From contig CALBTX010000089.1 of assembly GCA_937967685.1 (NCBI GenBank), positions 1 through 10,481 of the forward strand: DNA of 10,481 bases, read 5' to 3'. A model generated the notes under the pieces. It was given only the letters and a program-made list of their open reading frames with translations. It had not been told where the DNA came from and did no database searches. The stretch's first letter is position 1. Each line of letters opens with the position of its first letter. Positions 1-6,911 of the stretch are shown piece by piece. The position numbers were made by a program, and so were the translations under genes. The stretch is from an uncultured Bacillaceae bacterium (lineage in GTDB: Bacteria > Bacillota > Bacilli > Caldalkalibacillales > Caldalkalibacillaceae).

Positions 1-22
1 TTTGTTTAAAGGAGTGATGATT

Positions 23-904
23 TTGTTGAAAGTTTTCAGACTCGGTTATGTTGATTTTGTCACAAAAGATTTGGAAAAATTGTCAGAATATTATTCTGAA
101 ATTATCGGTTTTTCCAAAACTTTCGAAAGTCATGAAAGCGCATACTTCAGCAGTTCGACGGATCATCATAACATTGCGCTGCATGCGTCTCACTTCACCG
201 GTATTCAGCGGATTGGCCTGCAACTGCATGCCGATATTTCCGTGCAAGATGCGGCGAAATGGTTAAACAATGAAGGGATCAACACCAACGTGAAAACGGA
301 GGCCAGACCGGGTGTACCCGAATTGGCTGAATTTACGGATCAGGACGGTTACATCATTCAATTGTTTTCGTCGATGGAAGTGGCAGCTTCAGGATTCAAA
401 AGAAACAGCATTGCTCCGAACAAAGTCGGGCATTTGTCGCTGCGGGTTAAAGATGCCAAACGGTCTGTCGAATTTTACAAATTATTAGGATTTACTAATA
501 CCGATTGGATCGAAACGTTTTTCGGCTTTATGACGTGCAATTCGGATCATCATGTTTTAAATTTCTGCACATCTCCGGAAAAAGCCGGAGAAATGCATCA
601 TCTCGCCTTTGAACTAAGGGATTATTCCCACTTGGCCGCTTCGCTCGATTTTTTGGGCAAACATGAAATACCGATTCTGTGGGGTCCTTCCCGCCACGGG
701 GCCGGACATAATATCGCCACTTACCATCATGATCCGGACGGCAATGTCATCGAACTGTTTACGGATGCGGATGTATACATTAAAGAATTAAACCGCTTTG
801 AACCGAGACCGTGGCACAGGGACAACCCGCAAGTACCGAAAGTTTGGGGAACCGATGAATGTATTTCTCAATGGGGAACCGATTTTGAACATGCATTAGT
901 ATAA
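23..904 (+). CDS. Two-domain VOC family protein, type I extradiol dioxygenase-like
   Basis: This is a vicinal-oxygen-chelate protein with two repeated modules (about residues 3-120 and 132-250). The C-terminal module carries the metal triad of type I extradiol ring-cleavage dioxygenases: H137 (in GHLSLRV), H193 (in MHHLAFEL) and E244 (in DGNVIELF). The stretch GHNIATYHHDPDGNVIE resembles the family's signature but is not a perfect match. The N-terminal module lacks metal ligands, as is normal in two-domain members. Family knowledge suggests Fe(II)- or Mn(II)-dependent cleavage of a catechol-type ring in the cytoplasm; the substrate cannot be told. The frame is open from base 2, but AAAGGAG at 8-14 lies 8 nt before TTG at 23 and only 2 nt before ATG at 17, so I chose TTG 23 (293 aa, close to the usual 290-300). 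TTG 26 is also possible. The gene probably shares a transcript with the amidohydrolase 115 bp downstream. Its promoter lies outside the window. Confidence 0.85.
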   Translation: MLKVFRLGYVDFVTKDLEKLSEYYSEIIGFSKTFESHESAYFSSSTDHHNIALHASHFTGIQRIGLQLHADISVQDAAKWLNNEGINTNVKTEARPGVPELAEFTDQDGYIIQLFSSMEVAASGFKRNSIAPNKVGHLSLRVKDAKRSVEFYKLLGFTNTDWIETFFGFMTCNSDHHVLNFCTSPEKAGEMHHLAFELRDYSHLAASLDFLGKHEIPILWGPSRHGAGHNIATYHHDPDGNVIELFTDADVYIKELNRFEPRPWHRDNPQVPKVWGTDECISQWGTDFEHALV

Positions 905-1019
905 AAAATGTTCAGGGCAGGATGACGCCCAAAACTTTCAGATCGTCCCCAGCGGATTGGACAGCCCCGAGCGAAGAATGGACAGCCTTGATCGAAAAAA
1001 TTGGGATGGAGGAGAAAGC

Positions 1020-2405
1020 ATGAACAAAAAACTTTTTAAGAATGGAATTGTTTTAACCCTGGATGAAGCGATTGGAGATTTTAAAAAAGCCGATGTGCTT
1101 GTCGAAGGCACGAAGATTGTCGAGGTAAAGCCTCATTTAGAGCTGTCCGATTGTGAAGTGATTGATGCCTCTAATATGATCGTCATGCCTGGTTTTGTCG
1201 ATACCCATCGACACACCTGGGAATCCGTCGTTCGCAATGTAGGTGCGGATTGGTCGCTTCAAAAGTACTTAAGCAGCATTTATTATGGGAACATCGGTTC
1301 CAAGAGAACGCCTCAGGACGACTATATCGCCAACCTATTAGGAGCGCTTGAGGCCCTTGATGCCGGCGTGACGACCCTTTTGGACTGGTCAATGATCATT
1401 TCGCCGGATCATGCTGAAGAAATGATTCGCGGCTTGCAAGAATCGGGAATCAGAGCTGTCTTTGCTCACGGATGTCCGGGAGACGGGGATTACTGGCATC
1501 GGGAGAGCAAGCGGCACAATGGCGAAGATGCCAGACGGATCAAACAGAAATATTTTTCATCCAAAGATCAATTGCTGACCATGGGCCTGGCTATTCGCGG
1601 ACCTGAGTTTTGTTCGTGGGAGACGTCCGTAGAGGAGATTCGCCTGGCCAGGGAATTGGATGCGCTTTGCAGTATGCATCTTGGTTTCGGCACATGGGGA
1701 GCCGCTGATCGTTCGATTGAAAAACTGCATCGGGCCGGGCTCTTAGGTCCTGATTTAAACTTTGCCCATGCAAACGCCGTCAGCCCGGAAGAAATGAAGA
1801 TGCTTGCCGAAGAAGGCGGTTCTGTTTCGGTTACTCCGGAGATTGAGATGATGATGGGACACGGTTATCCCGCCACCGGTTTGGCAGTGGAAAATGGTGT
1901 GCGTCCCAGCATCGGGGTGGATGTGGTGACATCGACAGGCGGGGACATGTTTGCTCAAATGAAGTTTACGCTGCAAGCGGAACGTTCCAGGGTGAATGAA
2001 ACGATTTTGGCCAGCGGAGAAATGCCCGGACCGCCATTACATATCTCTGCCAGGGAGATATTGGAGTTTGCTACCGTAGAAGGGGCCAAAGCCTTATTGT
2101 TAGAGGACAAAGTGGGGACTTTAACACCGGGAAAAGAAGCGGACATCATCATGATTCGGACAGCCGATCTGAATATGTTTCCTGTCAATGATCCCATCGG
2201 CGCTGTGGTGCAATGTGCGCATACGGGAAATGTCGATTCTGTGTTTGTGGCAGGCCAGGCTGTGAAACGGAACGGCAAAATGGTGAATGTGGATATGGAG
2301 CGCGTGCGTCACCTGGCCGTACAAGCAAGAGATTCAATTTTTGAGAAATACGGTCATCCGGACGGTGCGTGGTTAGTGGGCGCTGACAGATCGTCCATGG
2401 TTTAA
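1020..2405 (+). CDS. Amidohydrolase family protein (TRZ/ATZ deaminase or chlorohydrolase type)
   Basis: This 461-aa metal-dependent hydrolase has the amidohydrolase-superfamily layout: an N-terminal beta-sandwich strand set (about 1-55), the barrel beginning at MPGFVDTHRHTW with metal ligands H63 and H65, then H220, H250 and D301, and a C-terminal sandwich starting near VGTLTPGKEADIIMI (365-380). Relatives hydrolyse amino or chloro groups from purine, pyrimidine or triazine rings. In many of them the third histidine sits in an HxxE motif whose Glu assists catalysis; here it reads HLGF, so that Glu is absent and a different reaction or a divergent subgroup is likely. Translation could open at TTG 957, but GGAGGAG at 1008-1014 sits 5 nt before ATG 1020, and homology to the family begins there. 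The upstream neighbour is an extradiol-like VOC gene, which hints at heterocycle or aromatic breakdown, but no substrate can be assigned. The last 33 bp overlap the convergent patatin gene. Confidence 0.87.
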   Translation: MNKKLFKNGIVLTLDEAIGDFKKADVLVEGTKIVEVKPHLELSDCEVIDASNMIVMPGFVDTHRHTWESVVRNVGADWSLQKYLSSIYYGNIGSKRTPQDDYIANLLGALEALDAGVTTLLDWSMIISPDHAEEMIRGLQESGIRAVFAHGCPGDGDYWHRESKRHNGEDARRIKQKYFSSKDQLLTMGLAIRGPEFCSWETSVEEIRLARELDALCSMHLGFGTWGAADRSIEKLHRAGLLGPDLNFAHANAVSPEEMKMLAEEGGSVSVTPEIEMMMGHGYPATGLAVENGVRPSIGVDVVTSTGGDMFAQMKFTLQAERSRVNETILASGEMPGPPLHISAREILEFATVEGAKALLLEDKVGTLTPGKEADIIMIRTADLNMFPVNDPIGAVVQCAHTGNVDSVFVAGQAVKRNGKMVNVDMERVRHLAVQARDSIFEKYGHPDGAWLVGADRSSMV

Positions 2406-3248
2406 GAAATGGAGCAGTGCCTGAAATTGATGTTCTGCCTCCTGATAGCCTTGATGATATAAATGGTGCAGCCTTCCCCGATTGCGCTCTATTCTGCTTG
2501 CCGCGAGCGGTTGCTCGGGTTGTATAATGAACACTTCGTTTCGCTTGGCCATATTCGTCAGCATTTTCATAGTCTGATTGTATTTGAGGTGACGTTCTTT
2601 TAAGCGGAGCGCAAATTCGGGATTGTTTCTAAAGACCTTTTTGAAGAGCCAGTATAATTTCGTCGCTCTTTTGACATACCCTTTGTTTCTTGTCAAAACG
2701 ACGACGTGTTTCTTATACCCTTTATTCAATGAAGGTTGAATCGGAATCGGATCGGAAATGCCCCCGTCCATTAAGTGTTTCCCCTGAAAAGAAACACTGG
2801 GGGCCAATAGAGGTAAAGAGCTGGAAGCGCGAATAATATTTAACAAGTCTTCCTTTGAAGCGTATGTATCGTGATAGATCGGTTTTCCTGAGTTTAAGTC
2901 CGTCGTGGCGACGACAAATTCAGTGTTTGCTTGAATAAAAGCGCCAAAATCAAGAGGAACGAGATGGTTCAACAGCTTATCGAAAATAAAATCCATGCTG
3001 AATAATTCTTTTCGACGAATCAATCGTTGATACGAAATCAATGCGCGGTTTTTCATTAATTCTTGAAGAATTCGATAATTTTCCCCTGTTTGTTTGGCGA
3101 TGTAATAGCTCCCTATGAGCGCGGCCGCAGACGCTGTGGATACAAGCGGAAATGTGATGCCTTTTGTCTGAAAGAACTCAAGCACTCCGGCGGTATAGGC
3201 ACAGCGCATGCCCCCGCCTTCCAAAACTAAGCCGACATTGTTCAACAT
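2373..3248 (-). CDS. Patatin-like phospholipase family protein
   Basis: This 291-aa protein has the bacterial patatin-like (YqhO/RssA-like) fold signature. The oxyanion-hole glycines are in LEGGGMRCAYTAGVLE (9-24), the putative nucleophile is S40, and the dyad Asp is D161 in LMDGGISDPIPI. Patatins are Ser-Asp lipid acyl hydrolases. The oddity is the nucleophile elbow: relatives have GxSxG (for example GVSAG), whereas here the codons read TASAA (38-42), so both glycines are replaced although Ser and Asp are kept. Activity may be reduced or altered. There is no signal peptide or obvious membrane span, so it is probably cytoplasmic or peripheral. An upstream in-frame ATG exists, but ATG 3248 follows a GAGGGAAG ribosome site at good spacing and begins with the family's usual N terminus (NNVGLVLEGGG). 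The gene is monocistronic, with its own candidate promoter at 3278-3307, and its 3' end overlaps the convergent amidohydrolase. Confidence 0.88.
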   Translation of the reverse strand: MLNNVGLVLEGGGMRCAYTAGVLEFFQTKGITFPLVSTASAAALIGSYYIAKQTGENYRILQELMKNRALISYQRLIRRKELFSMDFIFDKLLNHLVPLDFGAFIQANTEFVVATTDLNSGKPIYHDTYASKEDLLNIIRASSSLPLLAPSVSFQGKHLMDGGISDPIPIQPSLNKGYKKHVVVLTRNKGYVKRATKLYWLFKKVFRNNPEFALRLKERHLKYNQTMKMLTNMAKRNEVFIIQPEQPLAASRIERNRGRLHHLYHQGYQEAEHQFQALLHFLNHGRSVSAH

Positions 3249-3277
3249 TGACACACTTCCCTCATGAATATAAGAAA

Positions 3278-3307
3278 AGTATAGCAATTGTATGCACGGT
3301 GAATCAA
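3278..3307 (-). promoter_or_regulatory. Candidate sigma-A promoter of the patatin-like gene
   Basis: Read on the minus strand, TTGATT (3307-3302) and TATACT (3283-3278) are separated by 18 bp. These are 4/6 and 5/6 matches to the -35 and -10 consensus. The -10 lies about 30 bp upstream of the chosen ATG, with the ribosome site in between. This rests on sequence match only. Confidence 0.4.
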
Positions 3308-3371
3308 TAAACTTCTCCCGGCTTGATCATGCCCTCTAAAATTAAACATTGCCTCACCTGTCGAAATTTCA

Positions 3372-3380
3372 TGGTAAAAT
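3372..3380 (+). promoter_or_regulatory. Candidate extended -10 promoter of the coiled-coil gene
   Basis: TGGTAAAAT contains the TG-N extension followed by TAAAAT, a 5/6 match to the -10 consensus. It lies about 60 bp upstream of the TTG start at 3442. No convincing -35 is present at 16-18 bp, so the call depends on the extended -10 alone. Confidence 0.3.
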
Positions 3381-3441
3381 ATTATTACGGTGTAAACATG
3401 GCAAACATACTGAAAATGTCGATTTAGAAAGGAGTGTTTTT

Positions 3442-3798
3442 TTGGAGGACAAAATTATCCAATTATTGCGGGACATAAAGAGAGAGCAGTCCGAAATACA
3501 AAAAGAACAAAGGACCAGTTTCAACAAGCTGAACGAAAGAATGGACAAGCTGGAAACACGGTTTGAAGGATTGGAGACTCGGATGGATGGTTTGGAGACT
3601 CGGATGGATGGTTTGGAAGAGGAGTTAAAGGATTTTCGAAAGGAAACGAGCCAAAATTTTGCCATGATCATCAATGAAAATCGCGCCCTCAGAAATGAAG
3701 TCAAAGAAATCATGGAAAAGCAAGAAAATGACTATACTCATCTTGATTTGAAAACCGATGCGATCCAGAGTGAACTTTTAAAATTAAAAAGACAGTAG
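3442..3798 (+). CDS. Small coiled-coil protein of unknown function
   Basis: This is a highly charged 118-aa protein with no membrane segment, signal peptide or recognised catalytic motif. Nearly all of it shows heptad spacing of Leu, Ile and Met among Lys, Glu, Arg and Asp, so a long parallel coiled coil is expected. Residues of about 33-65 consist of repeated heptads of the type LETRMDG, encoded by a 21-bp tandem repeat at 3571-3612. The frame is open further upstream (from TTG 3349), but AAAGGAG at 3428-3434 is 7 nt before TTG 3442, and the upstream residues (Cys- and His-containing) do not look like the coiled coil, so TTG 3442 is the supported start. I do not recognise a family. A scaffolding or oligomerising role is only a guess from the fold. 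The stop codon is 4 bp from the stop of the convergent membrane-protein gene. Confidence 0.7.
   Translation: MEDKIIQLLRDIKREQSEIQKEQRTSFNKLNERMDKLETRFEGLETRMDGLETRMDGLEEELKDFRKETSQNFAMIINENRALRNEVKEIMEKQENDYTHLDLKTDAIQSELLKLKRQ
3571..3612 (+). repeat. 21-bp tandem repeat encoding coiled-coil heptads
   Basis: Two exact consecutive copies of a 21-bp unit (3571-3591 and 3592-3612) are followed by the first five bases of a third. Degenerate versions lie upstream from about 3540. One unit encodes seven residues (LETRMDG), exactly one heptad, so copy-number change keeps both the reading frame and the coiled-coil register. Confidence 0.9.
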
Positions 3799-3802
3799 TT
3801 CT

Positions 3803-4270
3803 CTATTTAAGGTGCTTTCCCTTCCCAAACACCATGAACAAGCCAAGGACAATGAGTGCCATCGGCCACCAGTGTTGGATCCATTGTTCACCTTGGAAAC
3901 CTAGAAGAAGAATGGGGAAAGCTAACAAAATGCCAGAAGGAACGAGGTAGCCTATTTCCAGCGTACGCAAAAAAGAGAGCAAAAACCCCATGCCAACCGC
4001 CCCCGGATACATTGACCAGTGATCGGGCCACTCTGAAATATGCTCCAAAGCGAAAAAATGAACACCGATAAAAAAAGTAATGCCCCCGGGGACCACTGCT
4101 CCTTTGTCACGGCCAAAAAATGAACTGATGATGAAGGCGAGACCGACGACCATGACGATGACCGGCCAAGATAAATAGTTGTCGATAGCGGGTATTTCCA
4201 ATTGTCGCAACAAAAAATAGACCCCTAATCCGAGGAGAACCATTCCCGGGAACAGCGTTTCTCTATTCAT
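3803..4270 (-). CDS. LiaI/LiaF-like multi-span membrane protein
   Basis: This 155-aa integral membrane protein has about six hydrophobic segments (near residues 7-23, 33-52, 58-73, 86-101, 108-126 and 133-148), short loops, and a basic C terminus (GKGKHLK). The paired pattern of a short span, a Pro/Trp turn (YLSWPVIVMVVGL; HWWPMALIVLGL) and a second span is typical of the LiaI-LiaF-like transmembrane domain found in Firmicute cell-envelope stress proteins. No catalytic residues are visible, and the role is probably sensing or buffering envelope stress, inferred from family and neighbour. Two ATGs are adjacent: 4273 overlaps the upstream stop as ATGA, while 4270 is 6-7 nt from GGGAGGG (4283-4277). 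I prefer 4270; with 4273 the protein is one residue longer. Either way it is translationally coupled to the PspC gene. The convergent coiled-coil gene ends 4 bp away. Confidence 0.75.
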   Translation of the reverse strand: MNRETLFPGMVLLGLGVYFLLRQLEIPAIDNYLSWPVIVMVVGLAFIISSFFGRDKGAVVPGGITFFIGVHFFALEHISEWPDHWSMYPGAVGMGFLLSFLRTLEIGYLVPSGILLAFPILLLGFQGEQWIQHWWPMALIVLGLFMVFGKGKHLK

Positions 4271-4710
4271 CATTTACCCTCCCGAATGCCGGTGCGCATC
4301 ATAAGCATGATCCCCAGTATAATGAGCAGAGCAGGCCAGACATAAGGCAACAATTGACCGACATAAGTCAGCACATGAAATCCGGAAATGTTTTGAAGGA
4401 GAAACAAGCCGCCGATGATAATCAATCCTACTCCGACCCACACGTTTGTTTGGCGAGAACTTGCTTCATTCACGTCGTCCTGTTCCACGGTGATGACTGT
4501 ATCATCGTCTCTCCTGTTGGAGTGAGGCTCATTCGGAATAATGATCATCGCAACGATATAGGCCACAACGCCCCAAAAAATGTGTCCGATCAATGTGCCG
4601 ACAACCCACAAGAGGCGCACAATCACTGGATCAATCTTAAAATATTGAGCGATTCCCCCACATACACCGTCTAATATTTTATCCGAATTAGATTTGTACA
4701 GTTTTTTCAT
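4270..4710 (-). CDS. PspC domain-containing membrane protein
   Basis: This 146-aa protein opens with a canonical PspC domain (residues 2-60): KLYKS, then DGVCGGIAQYFKIDPVIVRLLW, and a transmembrane segment ending at IIIPNEP. A polar, acidic linker (64-88) follows, then two more hydrophobic segments (about 90-107 and 117-138) resembling the LiaF/LiaI transmembrane hairpin. PspC proteins are membrane partners of phage-shock or LiaRS-type envelope-stress responses; in Bacillus the YvlC group is comparable. The start is set by GAGGAG on the minus strand 9 nt before ATG 4710; an in-frame upstream extension has no comparable ribosome site and would precede the domain. It is the first gene of a two-gene operon with the LiaI-like protein, with stop and start overlapping. 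It is divergent from acoR, so the 206-bp gap between them carries promoters for both. Confidence 0.85.
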   Translation of the reverse strand: MKKLYKSNSDKILDGVCGGIAQYFKIDPVIVRLLWVVGTLIGHIFWGVVAYIVAMIIIPNEPHSNRRDDDTVITVEQDDVNEASSRQTNVWVGVGLIIIGGLFLLQNISGFHVLTYVGQLLPYVWPALLIILGIMLMMRTGIREGK

Positions 4711-4747
4711 GCTTCTTGTCTCCTCACCCGAAAGATCAAGTATCATT

Positions 4748-4789
4748 TCATATTTTCCAGTTCATATTATTCAGGTCATATTATTATAG
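4748..4789. repeat. Three 14-bp direct repeats between pspC-like gene and acoR
   Basis: TCATATT starts at 4748, 4762 and 4776, an exact 14-bp period. The second and third copies match over TCATATTAT, and the first two share a CAG after it. The array lies in the presumed leader or promoter of the PspC-type gene. It could be a regulator-binding array or a chance result of AT richness. Confidence 0.5.
4783..4788 (-). promoter_or_regulatory. Possible -10 element of the pspC-like operon
   Basis: The minus strand reads a perfect TATAAT, about 73 bp upstream of the PspC-type start. No acceptable -35 (TTGACA-like) lies 16-18 bp further up, so the site might depend on an activator or be fortuitous. 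Confidence 0.22.
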
Positions 4790-4849
4790 TATATTCATTG
4801 TAACATAATGATGTCTCTGGCACCTCAGTCTATTGCACCTCGTGTCCTA

Positions 4850-4878
4850 TTGAAAGTATCTAAAATTTCAGATAATAT
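4850..4878 (+). promoter_or_regulatory. Candidate sigma-A promoter of acoR
   Basis: TTGAAA (4850-4855) is followed after 17 bp by TAATAT (4873-4878); the overlapping GATAAT at 4871-4876 is the better -10 match but leaves a 15-bp spacer. The site lies about 40 bp upstream of the acoR start, consistent with vegetative transcription of the activator gene. Confidence 0.4.
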
Positions 4879-4916
4879 GGATGGTGGAAATGATGCTAAA
4901 TGGAGGATGATCGGCC

Positions 4917-6806
4917 ATGAACGTTCCTTTATCAAAAAAAGTGTGGGAAATGTTCGTTCGAGACGGCGTGCTTGACTCCTCTAGATTAGGCGACAGAATT
5001 TCAGAGTCGTGGTATTTGTGCAAGAAAGCTGGTGTCAATCCTCATGGTGGAGAAGGACGACGCATACTGGATGAAAACGCGTTGTCCGAAAGAAGAAAGA
5101 ACAACGCTCAGCTGCTTGATCTTGCCCGGCCGTACATGGATCAGCTGTATCGATCCATGCGCAATTCGGGGGTCATTCTCCTCTTGATTGATGCCGATGG
5201 TTTTGTATTGCTGATGAAAGGGGATGAAGCGACCCTCCAGCTGGCGAAAGACATTAATTTTATACAGGGTGTCCAATGGACAGAACAGGAAGTGGGCACA
5301 AATGCCATTGGCACGGCATTAAGGACCGGCGAAGCGATCGCGGTCGTCGGAACTGAACATTATGCGGTCGCTTCTCAAAACTGGACGTGTGCCGCTGCAC
5401 CGATTCATGATCCGGAAGGGAATGTGCTTGGAATTCTTGATATTTCCAGTCCTGTGTTTCGCAATCATCCTCATACATTGGCCGCTGTGACTTCTGCTGC
5501 TTATGCCATCGAACACAAGTGGGAAATGATGGAGAAAAATCGTGAATTGGAACTGTTCAAAAGCGCCTATCCGCTGTTAACCTCTGATCAGCTTCTCGTC
5601 ATCTGCAATTTCCGTCATCAAGTGTTATTAATGAGTGAACAAATAAAGGCACAAATATCTTCTGACCCGCCTTTTCACTTGGAACAAGTGTTTGATATGG
5701 GTTACAGAATCGAACAAAAGAAAACGTTGCGTCATGAAAAGGAGGGAGACATATTAGGTTATGCCGTTTATTTGCAGCCTGAATCTGTCCCGACCACCCA
5801 AGTGGCGTTCGGCCAACCATTTTATTTTGACGGCGAGAGAGGGACAAGCACCGTTTTTCAAGCCCTGTTGCAAAAAGCTTCTCAAGTGGCCGCTTTTGAT
5901 ACGGACGTCTATATTTACGGTGAGACCGGTACGGGAAAAGAAGTTTTAGCCCGGGCCATCCATCAAAACAGCTCGCGAAAAAATCATCCTTTCGTGGCGA
6001 TCAATTGTGGGGCTATCCCCAGTGAATTATTGGAAAGCGAACTGTTCGGTTATGCCGAAGGAGCGTTCACCGGGGCGAAAAGGAAGGGACATAAGGGAAA
6101 ATTTTTGCAAGCGCAGCGGGGCACATTGTTTTTGGATGAAGTGAGTGAACTGACGCTTCCGATGCAGGCCGCCTTGTTGCGCGTCCTGCAGGAAAGGGAA
6201 GTGACCCCGCTGGGCGGATCCAAACCGATTGCGGTGGATATCCGTGTCATCTCAGCTTCAAATCAAGACTTGTCTCAAAAGGTCCGGGAAGGGCAATTTC
6301 GGGCCGATTTGTTTTACCGTCTGCATGCGTTTCCATTGGAGATTCCGCCTTTAAGAGAAAGGAAAGAAGACATTCCCGCCCTGATTCGTTACTACTGTCG
6401 ACAGCACAGTTGGCATGTCCGCTTTCCTCAGGATGTGCTCCAAACGCTTTTGGAACACGATTGGCCAGGCAATGTGCGAGAATTGTTTCACGTGCTGGAA
6501 TATATGCGCATTGTCAGCAAGGAGCAAATGCCGCAGCGGGATCATTTGCCCCCTTTGATCGTGCAAGAATTGCGGAACATGTCTGCCAAGGGGGTTTCTC
6601 CCTTGTTAGAACATCCCGCACATGACAAACAGGAAAAAGAATCGAGCCTTTCTCCTTCAACGAGGCTCACTTATCGCGAACAGCTGGAAAAAGAAAAAAT
6701 GATGCAAGCGTTGCGGGAAACGGAGGGACAAGTGAGCAGAGCGGCCAGAATGTTAAAGATGCCCAGAAGTACTTTTTACCGCAAATTAAAAAAGTATAAT
6801 TTGTGA
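4917..6806 (+). CDS. acoR: AcoR, sigma-54-dependent transcriptional activator of acetoin catabolism
   Basis: This 629-aa bacterial enhancer-binding protein has a GAF sensor domain at about 62-180 (containing TEQEVGTNAIGTALRTGEAI and SQNWTCAAAPIHDPEG, typical of AcoR) and a less conserved PAS-like region at about 205-300. The AAA+ ATPase follows, with Walker A GETGTGKE (335-342), the sigma-54-contacting loop GAFTGA (382-387), Walker B GTLFLDE (402-408) and the arginine-finger region FRADLFYRL. The Fis-type helix-turn-helix is at 603-629 (EGQVSRAARMLKMPRSTFYR). All elements needed to remodel sigma-54 polymerase are intact. Family knowledge says AcoR activates aco transcription in response to acetoin or its breakdown. 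ATG 4917 follows GGAGG at 4902-4906. The position directly upstream of a sigma-54 promoter and acoA/acoB/acoC makes the assignment strong. In Bacillus subtilis acoR is instead the last gene of the cluster. Confidence 0.93.
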   Translation: MNVPLSKKVWEMFVRDGVLDSSRLGDRISESWYLCKKAGVNPHGGEGRRILDENALSERRKNNAQLLDLARPYMDQLYRSMRNSGVILLLIDADGFVLLMKGDEATLQLAKDINFIQGVQWTEQEVGTNAIGTALRTGEAIAVVGTEHYAVASQNWTCAAAPIHDPEGNVLGILDISSPVFRNHPHTLAAVTSAAYAIEHKWEMMEKNRELELFKSAYPLLTSDQLLVICNFRHQVLLMSEQIKAQISSDPPFHLEQVFDMGYRIEQKKTLRHEKEGDILGYAVYLQPESVPTTQVAFGQPFYFDGERGTSTVFQALLQKASQVAAFDTDVYIYGETGTGKEVLARAIHQNSSRKNHPFVAINCGAIPSELLESELFGYAEGAFTGAKRKGHKGKFLQAQRGTLFLDEVSELTLPMQAALLRVLQEREVTPLGGSKPIAVDIRVISASNQDLSQKVREGQFRADLFYRLHAFPLEIPPLRERKEDIPALIRYYCRQHSWHVRFPQDVLQTLLEHDWPGNVRELFHVLEYMRIVSKEQMPQRDHLPPLIVQELRNMSAKGVSPLLEHPAHDKQEKESSLSPSTRLTYREQLEKEKMMQALRETEGQVSRAARMLKMPRSTFYRKLKKYNL

Positions 6807-6867
6807 TCCATTTTTACTTTTTTGGAGAGAGGGTCAGTTGCCCGAGCCGGCTAATCGTTAAGAAAAT

Positions 6868-6905
6868 ATGAGACAAAATGAGACATTTTGAGATGGATGT
6901 CTCAT
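6868..6905. promoter_or_regulatory. Repeated ATGAGACA motif, possible AcoR enhancer site
   Basis: ATGAGACA occurs at 6868-6875 and 6878-6885 as direct copies 10 bp apart (one helical turn), and its reverse complement TGTCTCAT is at 6898-6905. The cluster is about 130-165 bp upstream of the sigma-54 promoter, a usual distance for an upstream activating sequence. The AcoR recognition sequence is not known to me, so this is inference. Confidence 0.3.
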
Positions 6906-6911
6906 TTTTTT
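6875..6911 (+). terminator. Hairpin terminator after acoR
   Basis: AAAATGAGACA (6875-6885) pairs with TGTCTCATTTT (6898-6908) around a 12-nt loop, and the 3' arm runs into seven consecutive Ts (6905-6911). This fits an intrinsic terminator that would insulate acoR from the sigma-54 operon. The same sequence may also be an activator site (see the repeat at 6868-6905). Confidence 0.6.

Noticed and set aside
958..987. Direct repeat TGGACAGCC at 958 and 979 before the amidohydrolase
   Set aside because: Two 9-bp copies only, with no further structure. They lie in the short leader and are likely chance or minor duplication.
957..1019. N-terminal 21-residue extension of the amidohydrolase from TTG 957
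   Set aside because: There is no ribosome site before it, it is rich in charged residues without family similarity, and a strong ribosome site serves ATG 1020.
4852..4865. CcpA cre box in front of acoR
   Set aside because: The sequence starting TGAAAG has about four mismatches to the cre consensus, including the central CG, so it is not credible.
6788..6823. Alternative terminator at the acoR end
   Set aside because: AAAAAAGTA and TACTTTTTT are complementary, but the stem is nearly all A-T, its 5' arm is coding and the loop is long. The hairpin at 6875-6911 is far better.
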